Source of the DNA: Auanema rhodensis | Lineage: Eukaryota > Nematoda > Chromadorea > Rhabditida > Rhabditidae | Assembly (NCBI GenBank): GCA_964057225.1 | Contig: OZ059895.1 | Coordinates: forward strand, 5,456,001 to 5,520,000 | DNA length: 64,000 nt | Direction: 5' to 3' | Part shown: positions 1 through 13,483 of the stretch, in pieces | How positions within the stretch are numbered: position 1 is the first letter of the stretch | Layout: every line of letters starts with the position of its first letter | The notes under the pieces: model-generated | What the model saw: the letters and a program-made list of their open reading frames with translations, nothing else | What the model was told of the DNA's origin: nothing | Database searches by the model: none | Made by a program: the position numbers and the translations under genes

Positions 1-339
1 AAAGAAAATGAATTGTGATCATATTTTGAATTTTAAAATTATTGTAAGGAGTTCAACGAATACTTAGTTTTGTATAGTGATGAAGAATGGAAAAAGAACA
101 ATATTTATGTATAATAAGTAATAGAAAAAGAAAAAAATAGTGAAAATTATGAAGAAATACCTTAAAAGGTAAAATATAAAATATTCTCTTTCTTTCTTTC
201 TTTTTCTCTCACTCTCTCTTTTATTTTTGTTCTTCCTTATATGATATCAATCTATTTACAAGTGTTCATAAGACCATGATCGCATGTTATGTAGAGAACA
301 GAGGGTAAGAGTGTGAAGAGAAATTAGAGAGAGAGGAAT

Positions 340-371
<32 letters not shown>

Positions 372-3101
372 TCGATGGAATCAAAATAAATCAGCTAACT
401 GGGAACACATGTATGTGTATTCGATTACAAATTGGTTTTTTTGGAAAATAACAAAAGCCAGATCTAATTTCTGATAATTTTAGTTTAATAAGACACTAGT
501 TTATATATATAAACTTTTAATATTTTCAAAATATTATAATATATAAGAATCAATATTTATTAATTTTTTTAAATTTTTAAACATAATTTATGATTAATCA
601 TACCTGGATAGTGCCAATCAATGGGATACGTTGTTCAAGTTGTGAATCCATTTCATACCTATGTTGTTCAGATTCCAAAAAAGATTCTAAAAAATTAAAA
701 TAATTAATAAATAATCTTTTAATTATTTGAAACAAAATGAAAGAAACACAATGAAAAAACGTTTTTTTTTACTTATTCTTACTGTTTTATATACTCGTAC
801 ATGTATATTGTATTTTGAAAATAAAAAATTTAAAAAAAAGATAAAATATTTCGATAAAAAGGTCACAAAAACATAAAATAAAATAATTATCTTGATATAT
901 TTAAGTAAAAATAATAGAAACTTTGAATATATCGTTAATTATATATTATATATATGATATTAAGCTTATCAATTGAATAGCAATGAATGACATAAACATT
1001 GAACATGACAGCATGAATTAGTCAAATATAAAGTTTAAATGTTTCTCGAGAATTTTCAAACTTAATTTGAAGATAAATGAAACTGGAGAGAGAAAGAGGG
1101 GGAGTGGGGGGGGGGTTAAAAGAATGAAATATAGATTAGCTGAAGATTACGTCACGGAAAAACATTTTAAAAAATAAGAATGACCGTAGTAGAGATGTAT
1201 AGTTTAGATTGAAATTTATACGATTACACATAGTTTACATAATTAATTCTTCTTTTTTATTGATTTCAATGAGATTCGATAGAAATGTGCGACTTCTTGT
1301 AGAGATTGTCTTCATCTCGTCTGGACTGTTACAGAAATGAAACTGGTGGAGGAAAATTGCAGAAAGAGCATTTTGCGAGTTTGTTTCTTGGAGGTTAGAA
1401 ATAGGCAAACAAGGCCGCTAAATAACAACACCCATGCAGTTAGAACAACTTAACGTTCGCTCATTTCCAATACTACTTTGGCTATGTTTTTCAGAATCAT
1501 TTTAATGATTCTCCTAAGTTAGTTTTGAAATTGGTAGCCGCTGTAAAATGCTGCAGATGATGGCGTATTCAAAATTTTTTTGTTGTTGAACAAAAACCAT
1601 TTGTACAGACAAGTCATCTGAATGAGGTAATAGTCTCAAGTTGCTAGTTGAAAATGAGGAAATTGAGATAAATACGGAATACAACCGATCAATGCGTTCG
1701 TTACTCTGTCAATTATATTTTGATAATTCAGATGTCACACGAGATGCACGTGTACTTCCATGCTAATGATTATGATATGGAAGATTGAGGAGAATTCTCA
1801 ATGGAATGATGAAAGAGAAAGCATTTAATATATTTTTTTCTTGAAGTTATTTGGTAAGTAATGCAATGATATATAATAATAAAAACCGGTATAGGCGATC
1901 AAGAAACGGCACTGAAGAAGAGAAATAACATGAGAAATATCAGAGGGAAGGGCAACATACATGATATTGCGTTCTTATTTTTTTATATTACTAATTATTA
2001 TAGAATATAATTAAACTATAATTGATAAACTAAGATATATTTAAAAACATAAGATGTTATAGAGCTAGTTTATACAGAAAATTCGTATAGATATACAATA
2101 TTTCATTTATTCTTATTTTCGGAAGCTCAAATTAGTGTCAAAGTTGAATACAAAACTGAAAAATAGATGAAATATTCATTCAAAATTGGTAATTCTCATT
2201 TCACGGTGATAATAAAGATGATGATGTTGATGATGATATGATGAATTGACATCTCGTCTATCATCCGAACACACACATCAATATAATTCTCAAATTCTTC
2301 TAGTTAATAATAATAAATGAAATATGAAAATAATTTAAATTCTAAATATAGTAATATATATCTATATTAAAAAGATAAAATTTATATATATATATATAGT
2401 ATATAGTTTGTAGCTAATATTATTATTGTAACTTATATCAAGTTATGAATAGCCGATGAAAGGTATTGAATTGACGACATGTTTTCGTAATTGGCCATTA
2501 TTAGAATGCTAGTTGAAGTGATCGAAGAAAAAAAAACGAAAAAACTGAACACAAAAGTCGGTAAAGCTGCTTAATTTCTTCTTTCAGCTATAAAATATAA
2601 GAAAATAACAAAATGAAGCTTCAACATTCAGGTTTTCACCTCGTTCATTCTCGGCTTTTTCATCGGCAGTTATCCATTATTCTTCCTCTTCCTTATTCAT
2701 TTTCTATATTCTCCAACTTTCACAGCGAAAATTATAAAAACTGTTTTTAACTGACTCTTTTGGTTCAAATTTTTATATTTTAATAGAAAATGTGTTTATG
2801 TCATCATTGCCTGTCACAATTTACCTTTACCGAACTTTTAGACATTTAGATTGACATGTATAATCCCGATTGTCTTCAAAGCAAGCAACTACACCAATGA
2901 TTGACAAGAATGGACATGACACAATCCGCATACCGTCCTTTCTATGAAGTAAAATGAAAATTTACATCCGGAAAAGAAAAATGTCGCATTTCTCTTGGAA
3001 CAGAAAAGTTAGAATTTGGTTAATACGGTATAACAACGCTATATTCAATCTAAGGTAACTAAGAAATAACTATTCAAATAATCAGATATTTTATGTAAAA
3101 G

Positions 3102-3166
<65 letters not shown>

Positions 3167-6100
3167 GCGGGAAAATATAGCGATACTTAAACTATATGAA
3201 GTAAGGTTTATTGGAAAATAAGATGAATTAGGATTGAAAAAAGAAAGAAGGCCAAAGATATATTATGTATTTATTCACATTCAGTGAATGATGAGCCAAT
3301 TGAAATAGATAAGACATAAAAAAAAGAAAATAGAAATAGTAGATATATCAGTTAAATACTTTTTGGGATGACAGGATGAAGAAAAACAATTTAATTGATC
3401 AAATTTATGTGAAATGAAATTGTGTATTCTATGTATGTTCTTCTTCTTCTTCTTTTTCTTATTTCGTATATAATAATAAAAGTTTAGAACAGTTCCGAAA
3501 TCGGCGGAACTTTATTTCAATCGAAACGTTATAAAACTTAGCAGATGAAGGAATTCACTACGAGATTATAAGTATAGAGAGAGAAAGAGAGAGAGAGAGA
3601 ACACCTTGCTGTCTTGATTATGGATAGGCATCGTATGGTTATATTTCAAAGATGTTGTTCGTTAGCCCGAGGGCATCAGAAGTAGGCGCTCCAATGGACA
3701 TAAAACTTGCCGCCGTGACATATTATTCGGTGACAAAGTCAAAGATACATATTTATTAGTGCATCTCTTACTTATCATATCTGTTCAATACTCTAATCAA
3801 TATCACTATATTTATATATATATATATATATTAATAAAATATGAAAATAGTATTCATATGTACTAAAAATTTAATTAAAAAGTTAAGCAAGGTCCGAATG
3901 TGTTGAAGTCAAAGATAGATCTGTAGGAGATTATCTCATATTGCTTATCCTTTCGACTCATCAACCAACATCGTCAACGTCTTCGTCGTTGTCGTGAATG
4001 ATGACAGCTGATCGACGACATATTTCAGCTGAATTAGTTCACCGTTGTATAAGAAGAAATTCTTATTTCACACTTTTATCCATAACGTTATGACGATGAT
4101 GACAATGATGATAATGAAGAAGGCAAAATCGACAGAAATGACAATAAGTTCAGACAAATTAGAAGATCGTGTTGAAATGGATTTCAAACAAAGTGGTTGT
4201 TCCGAATTAGATATTACATAACATTCTATTTTTAGTTTTAGAATATTTAATAATAATATACACAAAGATGAAAATTTAAGATTTTAATTGAATTCTGTAG
4301 TTTGATCTGTAACCATGTTGTTATTTTCAGTCTTATGTATCTAATTGAATTTTGAAAAGTTTATAGAAATTATGAAATTGCTTGTAAAAGTATAAGAAAT
4401 ACAACTGAATTTGGAAAAAAATAAAAAGCTACTGACTTGGTTGTGGTCAGGACCGGATGACCAACTGCGACTATATAAGGAAAAGGCGAGAAGGTATAAA
4501 GAGCGAGCAATTTAAAGGTTGTATCTCTCTATCTCTCTATCTCTCTATCGATGTCTATCTTTCACTTTTTTTCATTCTATAATGATTCTCGAAAGAAAAG
4601 ATGAGGCTCATAAAAGACGTAAATGAGCGAAAAGTTGGCTGAAGCCGCATTGAGATCATAAGGCCGGATAACCTTTTTCGGCTGAAGACAAAAGCTAATG
4701 AGAAATGGAAGTAGTGAATAGATAAGAGAATGCGCAGGAGAGGCGCTTCCGAAAACGGAAAGATAAGCATCAGACGGTCTTCAGTGATTCTTATTGCATC
4801 TTCAAACATTTCACATCACTCTTTCAGCGGAAAAATAAGGATCTGAGTTAAATATCTAAACTTCAAATACAATAACAACTTTAGATAGATTAGATATAAC
4901 TTTCAAAACAGACTCGTGGTATTTTATTTTTCAATTTAAATTCGATAATTTTTAAAAAGAAAGAAATTATAAGTAAAAAAAACTTTTTGTATGTATGTTG
5001 ATATGAATAATAATAAAAAAACAAATTTTATTGTTAATGTTCATAAAATATTGAATTTGTATTTCAAGTTTTAAATATGAAAGTTGGTTGTAACTTCCAA
5101 AAATAACTAAAACACTTAGTGGAAGAAAGCATTCGCTGCTGAAAAAAACTTAAAATTATAAGAATTTGATGTTCTATCAGTGAATAAATACATTATATTC
5201 GAGAAATTTTTCGATTTTTATACAAAATTTGTTTGGAAAACCATTAATAGTAATGATAGATTGTATTCACTACAGGGACATAAAGAGAATTGGTCTGTTT
5301 TAATTTTCTTAATCGTAATTTTAAATTGAAATAGAAAAATGATTTAGAGAATTTTGAATTAATGTTATTAAAAGTCTATTTAGAATTATAACAACTTTGT
5401 CAATTAGTCTTTATTTTAATTTTATTACCTATTACTTGTGAAATTTAGGAGACTTTTATAATTCAATATGACTCTTATCACTATTCGTTGAGATCGAGGA
5501 GGAAGAACGTTCAGCTCTAATTTGTTGGAAATAACGTCATTCATGTTTATTTTCTTTCATTCATATTGAAAGCATGACTCCAATGCGGTTGTATCTATAT
5601 TTTTCGGTGTATAGCATGTGGAAGTATGTTGTGTCTAATCATATGGTTTATTTAACGGGAGATTTTCATTTTGTTTCTAATTTACAATGTTTATAGAAAT
5701 TCTATATTTTCGTTCTTTTAATTAAAAGTTATCGTAGAGCTGTATTTCGCATTGCTTGAACGATTTTCAATTGATTGATCATGTATCACAAAGTGTTTTT
5801 CTCTTTTCCCGTGCGGTATTCTATCTATAACTATTATTTAGACTTTAATTTTTCTTTTTAGAATTTCAGAATAGTTTTAAAGCAAGCTTGTAATATTTAT
5901 ATGCATTTTTTACGTTTGCCCTGTCTTTTAACGTTGTTCCATATTATTATTGATTCTCCAACTCTACTAGTGCTTCTTTTGATTTTGAAAGTATTCATAT
6001 CTTTCCTAAGGATATTTTCCTCCTTATATTCTTAATGAAAATGTATTTTTTCAGGTTTTTTGTACAATATTTGAAATTATGGCATTGATATTTTATCTTC

Positions 6101-6205
6101 CAAAACATTTTTATGATCGTTGATTTTCATTTCCAAATTTGGAATTGTGCGCTTTATAAGTGCGCTCTATTGAGAATAGAGTCCTTTAATCGATTTCCCT
6201 GTGTT
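1..6205. other. Gene-poor A-rich flank, no supported gene
   Basis: About 6 kb with short runs of A/T, small microsatellites and no exon chain I can support. The + strand is clearly A-rich up to about 5 kb, then T-rich. Weak exon-like pieces: 1303-1393 (+), 91 bp between a TTGTAG acceptor and a GAG|GTTAG donor, open in one frame; and an ATG-initiated 84-codon ORF on the minus strand at 4555-4809. A TATA-like CTATATAAGG lies at 4471-4480 in a GC-richer patch (4440-4800), which could be a promoter. None of these has recognisable homology. Confidence 0.5.
3105..3164. repeat. (AG)n microsatellite
   Basis: An uninterrupted AG dinucleotide tract of about 60 bp. Shorter purine tracts of the same type lie at about 325-373 and 3575-3600. 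Confidence 0.95.
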
Positions 6206-6249
6206 TCAGGGACCGTTGGTCGTTGGTTCCGTGACCGGGGTCGACTGGC

Positions 6250-9200
6250 ATGGAGAACCCTCTGATAGCTTTACTTGCTTCACCCGGTGCAGATTCCAGG
6301 GTTCTGAGTCGTGGATTCACTTCTGTGGCCCAACTACTGTCACCATTTACTACTCTTAACATTGATATTAGGGTAAGTAGTTGAAACTCCTAACCGGAAC
6401 ACAGAGGGCAGAGATTGATCTTTGTAACTTCTAGCGGCTTCCAACTGTTTAATATTGTTCATTCTTCTTTTTTTTCGATCACCTTCTAAAATTTGACTTC
6501 ATATATTGAATTCTGATTAATCTTTACGTATATATATATTTTTTTATTCTTTGTGTTGCATCAATGTTTTTTAACATGCTAATGATGCTCACACTGAATA
6601 TTGTCACCATAAATTCAAAATATTTTATCCAATATTTATTTTCAGGATCCTTCAAATGGACAATATGTGTCTAATAAGATTTCATTGGATGTCCGTGATC
6701 TTAGGCGACACGGTCATTTACTCTCCTTGTCAGTTTTACCATATGTTTTACAAGAAGTAAGATATACTATAATGAGGTTTTATAATCATATATACTTATT
6801 CAGGCTCTAGAAAGTAAATCAGATCTGGATGATGTTCTCAAATGCTACTTTGAGTGTCTTCGACGTTGGACAGAACCAAGCGATCAAGAAACGTTGCGAA
6901 CGTATTTGGCTTGTGTTTTTATAGTCTCAGGATGCGAGGAAAATCCAATGGGAGAATTGAGCAAGTTAATACAAGCTCAGCATACTGAACAGGTACTGAT
7001 TTTCTATAATATATATATGTATATATATACTTATTTATACTTATATATGTGTAGCATTTTAATATTTCACTACTTTTTTTTTGAAATATCTTACATCCTT
7101 AGTAAACTTTTGATAGTTTAAATCAAGGGTTGATACTTATGGTTGCATTAAAATGCAATATTCGACAGATAATTGTTCCCTCTGTGGCCTCGATACCTGT
7201 TTTTGAATTGATTTTGCCGCTTATCTCTCATGGCGAAAGATCAATAATCGATATTTGGCTTTTCGTCGTATATTCAAACTAATTCTATCATTCTTTTTTC
7301 TCATTTACTTCGAACAATTCCTTATTTTGATTAAATTTTTTTCAGCATTCCACATCTGAATCTAAATCGCTCAGTCCATCACATTGTTGTCGTCCCAAAT
7401 GGACAATACCGAACACTTTGAAGCATTATGTTCTTCTACATGACAGTGCTCGTGATGATGAGTCTAGGTTTGTAGCACATAGACATATTGTTCAATCTTT
7501 TTTTTATTTCAGAACAAATGATATATTCAATCAAATGTGTGCTACATATGGAGTTCAATCATGTCAGTTGTTGAAAATCGGTGTAGGTCCTGCTGAAGGC
7601 CTTCCGGATGTGTGGAGATACTCTGATGAAGCTAATGCTATTTTGGAAAGAGGCTTGGCTCTAGCTCTTGAACATGCACGGAATTCAAATAAATCCGATA
7701 AGCGTGAAGCTCCGGTATCCTGGAAACTTCGAAGTAATATCTAAAACATAGTTTTCAGCCTACCGTGATTTCCACAATTTCACCTTCGTATGCTATGGTA
7801 CAATCTCCAACCATGTCTTCTCCGTCTTCTTCAGTCAGTGATTCTGGTTAGAATTGCGTGTTGAAACAAAGTCACCAAAGTTTTTCCAGGACTCTCAACT
7901 CCAAGCAATTCTAGGTTAGCTTCATCTGCCGACCGGGAATCCTGTGCGAAGTTGATAGAAAAGTTTTGTAAGGAGTGCTTGGTAAGATAGTGCTTATGAG
8001 AAAAATCTCATTGCATATGCATGTTAGGTTCCCCACGTTGAGAGGCAAATGAGAACACTCTTGGATCAATTAGTTGACAGAAGAACAATTGGAAAGTCTT
8101 TAACAAGCGGCATGAAGAAATGGTTTGGTGGTAGCGCTACTCAAAGTAATAACAATCAATCACAAATGTAAGTTAAAGCACTGTCTTTAATTTGTACCAT
8201 TTTGGTTTAGTTATGGACACGAAAGTCCAGAAATGAAAAGCAGACGTTTAGCGGACCTTGCTTTCCAATTTGGCTTATATTCATTTGCTCATTCGCAATA
8301 TAGGACTGTTAAGAAGGACTTCGAGGGTGAACAAGCATGGTTGTATCAAGCTGTAGCTATGGTTTATTATCATTTGTCAAATGTCTTAACTAATAATGGA
8401 GTTTAGGAAATGGCTGCAGTTGCTCTTCATCTTGCAAACTCTAGTATAACAGGGAGACAATTTCCCATTCATTACTTAGATAATAGTTTAAATACCCTTT
8501 TAAATAATTCGGGGTATGTTGTAATTTTTTTTTGAAAAAATTTAATTATATATTTGTTTAGAAAGTATACAGCCGTTATGAGATGTGCATTAAATACTGC
8601 TAACATTTATTATGATTTGGGAATGTATAAAGAAGCTGCTCTACTTTTCTCAAGAATTAGTATATTAGTAAGAAAAGAGTATCGGATATATCTATTAAAT
8701 CTACCTTTGTAGGATAACGACCAGTGTGTTGGCGTAGGACAAGCAAAAGCAGCGGGATATTTTCGGGATGGGAAACAAATGAGAAAAAGTTCTTTTTACT
8801 ATGTTCTGGCTGGAAAGAGATTTATGAATGAGTCTATTAAACGGGTTGCTCTAGGTATTAGTTTATGATAAAAACCATCATGTTATCATATATGTTTCAG
8901 AATGCTATAAACTATCTCTGCCTGAGTATTTTGAGAAGAATTGGGAAGGAATTGAGGATCACCTGTGTTCCCTTCTGTCCGGAGGAATAACTGATATGAA
9001 CACATCTCAACTATGTGCAAGTAGATTACTAAGAGGAAGCGAGTGGCAATCCGAAACAAAACAGAGAGAGTTCTTACACAACTTTGTGAATACTTTGCTA
9101 CGATTTTCTGTTGGAGAGCTATATAAGATGCCTCTGCCTATCCTTAACTCTAACGATATTCGGGTTATATGTGGCGAAAGGCCTCTCTCTGACGAAATAC

Positions 9201-11428
9201 TTCCTAATGTTGAGATCGATTGGAATAAATTGGAAAGGTCTGCATTTTATAGTGTAGCAGGTAATGCTCATATTATTCAGACACTCCCTAGTTTATTTAT
9301 TTAAGGATCCAGTACAGCTTTCCGATTAAATCAACTTGTTAGTGATAGCTCTACGGAAAATCTTAAAATTCTTGATACTCCTCCGTCAGAAAGATTTCGT
9401 GTATTCGTTGAACTTCGTAATCCTCTGGTGACAAATCTCGAACTATTCAATGTGAGGCTTGGAGTATCCGATGTGAAATATCATGAAGGGTCGTCAGGAG
9501 CTCCTTTGTCATCTCAACTGATAATTCCTTCTTTGGTTTTCTCCGGGGAAGAGGTTAAAAATGTGGAGCTGTGGTTATTACCTAGCCCGAATGTTTCTGG
9601 ATTCTTGGTAGACTCGATTCATTTCGAGCTAGGTAATGAACAAAATCATAAGCAAGGTGGTATAATTCCGCTCTCAACCAAAGGAAAAAGATTGAACAAG
9701 ACTCAAAAACAGGTATTCAGGATTGTTTTTCTTTTTGTTTTGTTCATGTCTTTGCTTAAGATGAAGGGTGTTTTCTATGCTGCTGATGAAAGACTCCGGG
9801 CTAATGTTGCTTCTGAGAAATGGCCTTTATTAGATATTAAAGTGCACCAGGCTCAACAAGAAACAACTTACAATTCTCAGATTGTTAAATTGAATTTGGA
9901 CATTCAAAACATATCTGATCAGGTCGTAACAAAAGTTTCTCTAGCTACAGATGGAATTGATAATGTTGACATTCAATTAGAAGACGATGTGGGACAAACG
10001 TATGTTTTTCAAAACAGAAAAACCAGCTTTCATATTTCTTATTTTCAGACTTGAGTTCTTGTCTCAAATCGATCCCACGAACTGCTCTGTGAGAATATTC
10101 GAACTTAAGACTACTCTCGAGCCCAATGCTTGCATGAAGTTAATTGTTAATATTAGAGCCAATGAAACAGAGACCCCTGTAGCAATGCTTTTGTTGTATA
10201 AGGGCGAGAAGGGCACTTATAGGCACTGGCGAACTGTTGTTCCTATCACATCGACTCCTATTTTGGAAGTGAAAAGTCATGTCTTAGGTATGAGCCATAT
10301 TATATTTTAATCTCTAATATCTAATGTAGATGCGTCTCGAGGACTTGTTGCTCTTCAATGTCGAAATTGTATTGATAACTCTGATGCTGCAATGGCCAAA
10401 CTTGATATTCTTCGAGTTCGTTCAGTTTATCAAAAAATCAATGAGAAAGGTGTTTGGCTGCCAGCCGTTTCCAATGTCAAACTTGTGCCAGTAGATAAAC
10501 ATCAAAGTAAGTTATACCAAAATTGTACTAGAGTAGCTATTATCTTTTCAGTTCAATTGGATGGTGAACAATCTGATAACATATGTTTCTTCATGTCTGG
10601 TTCTGCAAGTGATCCTAGCGAATCAGAAATTTGGCTTGGTGATAAAGTAACTGTACCTCAATGGCCTTCTCCACAACCTGTTTGGTGTGAAGATGAACCT
10701 AATGAGGAGGATAGACAAATAGCTATTTATTGGAAAGCTAGTGTTGTGGCGAATGATGGTCATGTATGTACTATAACATTGATACTCTTGTAAATATTTC
10801 TTTCCAGGTGTCAATTTTTTCTGGAGAACTTTTCCGACCTTGTCCTTTTAACTCAGCTTCTGTTACAATTCCTGGAATTCCCGCTTTCATTCCGTCCAAT
10901 TCCAAAGAAACTGGGTTGAATAGGAAGTCTTCTCAACCTCTGGTTGCTCTTTGCAAGCAAATAAATCCAATCAAACATTCTTTCACGAAATCAAGGTAAA
11001 TCTGTTCTAAACTTGTAATTTAATTTAATTAATTTAAGATTGTGCTATGTACCGTTTTCCATCCAAGTTATTAATCAGGATGATGGAAAACGTGACATAT
11101 CTGTCGCTCTTCGATTCCAGCAGAAAGTTTCAGAGGCAGTGAACTCGTTGGACCAAGTAGCCCCGGACTCGCGCTTGCTGTGGTGGCCTGATAAGGCTGT
11201 ATCTTTCGCAACCATTGGTAGTGGTAAAGAACATGAATTTTCTCTTAATATCAGGTACAATTAGTACTGTTATTGTTTATGTTACTTTTTAAATTTTTTA
11301 GAGTATCTCAGCCTTCTATTTATGAGTTGGGTGGAAGTCAAATGATGCTCGAAGGACGTTATGTTAATTCAGAAGAACGTTTTGTCATTGAAATACCATC
11401 GACTCTTGCCATTGTTCACCCTCTTTAG
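6250..11428 (+). CDS. trpp-8: TRAPP complex subunit 8 (TRAPPC8/Trs85 homologue)
   Basis: Predicted subunit of the TRAPP III vesicle-tethering complex (Rab1 activation, ER-Golgi traffic and autophagy in other eukaryotes). Twenty-one exons join in phase to 1245 codons (human protein about 1435): 6250-6372, 6646-6756, 6804-6992, 7346-7467, 7513-7714, 7759-7846, 7890-7981, 8028-8167, 8211-8361, 8407-8513, 8562-8667, 8713-8854, 8901-9260, 9306-9712, 9761-9999, 10049-10287, 10330-10506, 10552-10763, 10808-10995, 11039-11254, 11302-11428. Family landmarks recalled from the human protein: LKHYVLLHD before a YGVQSCQLLKI stretch, KKWFGG at residues 339-344, and ADLAFQFG...KKDFEGEQAWLYQA followed by EMAAVALHL. 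The C-terminal half is beta-rich, as in the family. ATG 6250 is the first in frame; a GTTTCAG acceptor ends at 6209, so the leader may be trans-spliced. First of three co-oriented genes. Confidence 0.93.
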
Positions 11429-11726
11429 TTTCTTGATATAGTCCCATTTCGTGTTCCAAGTGATGAAAATAGTGTCAAAATTTATCAGGCGTGTATGTTC
11501 AAATACATGTTTTTATATTCTAATGTGTCAACTAAGAACGGGTTCCCGACTAACTGGTAACTTACTAATTTATTATATTTATTCGGAGAGTTTATGATTT
11601 TCATTGCTTTACTTTTATATAGTTTTTTCTATTTTGTTTTTCTTTTATTTATATGCAGTCTTGAAACTGTTGAAATATTTTATTATAGCTTATTTTATGT
11701 GCCTAATTCTTATTTCAGTATACGAT

Positions 11727-12201
11727 ATGGCTTCACAAACCGCTGGAATTCAACAACTTCTTGCTGCCGAGAAGAAGGCTGCTGAAAAGATCAATGAGGC
11801 TAGAAAGAAGAAGCTTCAACGCATGAAGCAAGCCAAGCAAGAGGCTCAAGCTGAAGTCGAGAGATACAGACAAGTATTTACTATACACAGTTCTTTTTTT
11901 AACATAGCTAACATCTTTCAGGAACGTGATCAACAGTTCAAGGAATACGAACGCACCTATTTGGGAACCAAGGAAGACATTGAAACCAAGATCCGCAAGG
12001 AAAATGAAGATCAAATGGAAAACATGAAGAAGTCTGTTGCTTCCAACAAACAACAAGTAAATAGAAAATAAAATATTAATTAAGATATCAAACAATTAAA
12101 TTCAGGTTATTGTTCGTCTTCTTCAATTGGTTTGCGACATTGATCCCGAGCTCCACCACAATCTGAAGCTTCAGATGAAGCTCCACGGACAATTCTCTTA
12201 A
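11727..12201 (+). CDS. vha-10: V-type H+-ATPase subunit G
   Basis: Peripheral-stalk subunit of the vacuolar proton pump (V1 sector), which acidifies organelles. Three exons (11727-11873, 11922-12056, 12106-12201) encode 125 residues, the normal family length. The protein begins MASQTAGIQQLLAAEKKA, has the conserved EKINEARKKKLQRMKQAK helix and a YLGTKEDIE middle, and ends VIVRLLQLVCDIDPELHHN...LHGQFS. This is near-identical in pattern to C. elegans VHA-10 as I remember it. The whole chain is predicted to be helical/coiled coil. The start is fixed by homology; a TATTTCAG acceptor ends 8 bp before it (11718), typical of a trans-spliced leader. It starts 298 bp after the TRAPPC8 stop and is followed by ubl-5, so operon transcription is plausible but not shown. 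Confidence 0.97.
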
Positions 12202-12390
12202 GCTTCTTTTACATTTACTACTACAACTAACACAATAGTAGTTCGCTCTAACAACCCTAGTGTTAATTGATTATACTCATTTAATGATAGTGATTAAACA
12301 TTCCAATGTATGTTAAGATATATATAAGGGACTGTACGCTTCACTTTTGTATGTTTTACCGAATTTGTAGTGTGAGATATATATTTAGCA

Positions 12391-12396
12391 AATAAA
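12391..12396 (+). promoter_or_regulatory. vha-10 poly(A) signal
   Basis: AATAAA lies 190 bp after the vha-10 stop, in the 377-bp gap before ubl-5. The gap otherwise holds A/T-rich 3' UTR and an acceptor-like TCTTTAAG ending at 12572, seven bases before the ubl-5 ATG. Confidence 0.6.
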
Positions 12397-12578
12397 CTGT
12401 AAGATTTTAAATGTATACTGCACAGAGTGGTTGCTTTCCTATATTACATGATGGTGAATTTATATAATTATTCTGACGACGATTGATTATTGATATCATT
12501 GATTGTTAGAAAACATTTTTTCTTAACTCTTAATTGATGAAATTTAAATTAGAATTATTGTTTATCTTTAAGCTTATA

Positions 12579-12845
12579 ATGATTGAAGTCACTGTAAACG
12601 ATCGTCTCGGTAAGAAGGTTCGCGTTAAGTGCAATCCTACTGATACTATTGGAGATTTGAAAAAACTGATTGCCCTCCAAACTGGAACACGGTAGAATTA
12701 TAATATTCCAGTCCACTTTTATTTCTTTTTATACAGACATGAAAAAATTGTTTTGAAGAAGTGGTACAATATTTACAAGGATCATATCACTCTTCAGGAT
12801 TATGAGGTTCATGAAGGATTCAACTTCGAGCTTTACTATCAATAG
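12579..12845 (+). CDS. ubl-5: Ubiquitin-like protein 5 (UBL5/Hub1)
   Basis: Small ubiquitin-fold protein. In yeast and animals it binds splicing factors, and in C. elegans it acts in the mitochondrial unfolded protein response. Two exons (12579-12691 and 12737-12845) give 73 residues, exactly the usual length. The sequence runs [19 protein letters not shown], then [17 protein letters not shown], then [17 protein letters not shown], and ends ELYYQ. It ends in Tyr-Tyr-Gln, not the di-glycine of conjugated ubiquitin-like proteins, as in the family. The intron starts GTAGAA and ends TATACAG. The same neighbour pair (vha-10 then ubl-5) occurs in C. elegans, where I recall them as adjacent genes on cosmid F46F11. 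Confidence 0.97.
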
Positions 12846-13483
12846 AGTATTGAAGGGCATATCTTCGATCTCTTATGCAACTGCGTTTGGAATAATTTTG
12901 TCTTTATTATAACGAGTTTTTGTTGTATTATGACGTGTCTGAATAAATGATTCAAATATACCTAATGTATCCCCACAAAAGACGTTAGATTTCTGTGCAG
13001 AGATGACCACAATTCTTATCAAGATATCGCGTAAAGTGCAGAATTCATCAGATAATTTTCTTCATTAAAATTGTCTTTCATCTCTTATGAGAATGCAAAC
13101 GAATTCAAATATGCAACGTTCGCACTTCAAAATTGATAATGATTGTAAGTTTTCACTGGAGTGCAACACTACTGGTCACAGCTTCTAATCAGCCTTGATA
13201 GGAAAAAAAATCGTCAACTGTGAAACACAAATTTAAATTTTTATTACAACTCTCACTGTTCATCATAAAGCAGAAAAAAGCTGTAGACTGATAATATTCT
13301 ATTCAGTAAGACCAGAGAAACAACGGAGAACATTCAATTAATGTATTTAATGTAAGTGGGAGGAGAGCAGTATTTTCTAGATCATCTATGAAGACTAAAG
13401 GCTGTAGCTAACATCAGAAAAAGCACGAGATGAAAATTATGAAAATGAGAACCAAGTATAACTATCCTTCTATGTCTCTATTT
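12846..13483. other. Convergent 3' intergenic region of ubl-5 and idha-1
   Basis: 638 bp between the ubl-5 stop and the oppositely oriented idha-1 stop. AATAAA at 12942-12947 serves ubl-5. TTTATT at 13240-13245 reads as AATAAA on the minus strand, about 240 bp beyond the idha-1 stop. No other gene seen. Confidence 0.7.

Noticed and set aside
4555-4809. 84-codon ATG ORF on the minus strand
   Set aside because: No domain, no splice or poly(A) context, and this length is expected by chance in 64 kb.
11733-12095. 120-codon minus-strand ORF over vha-10
   Set aside because: Antisense shadow of the vha-10 coding sequence; Leu/Ser-rich as expected from the complement of a Lys/Glu-rich helix.
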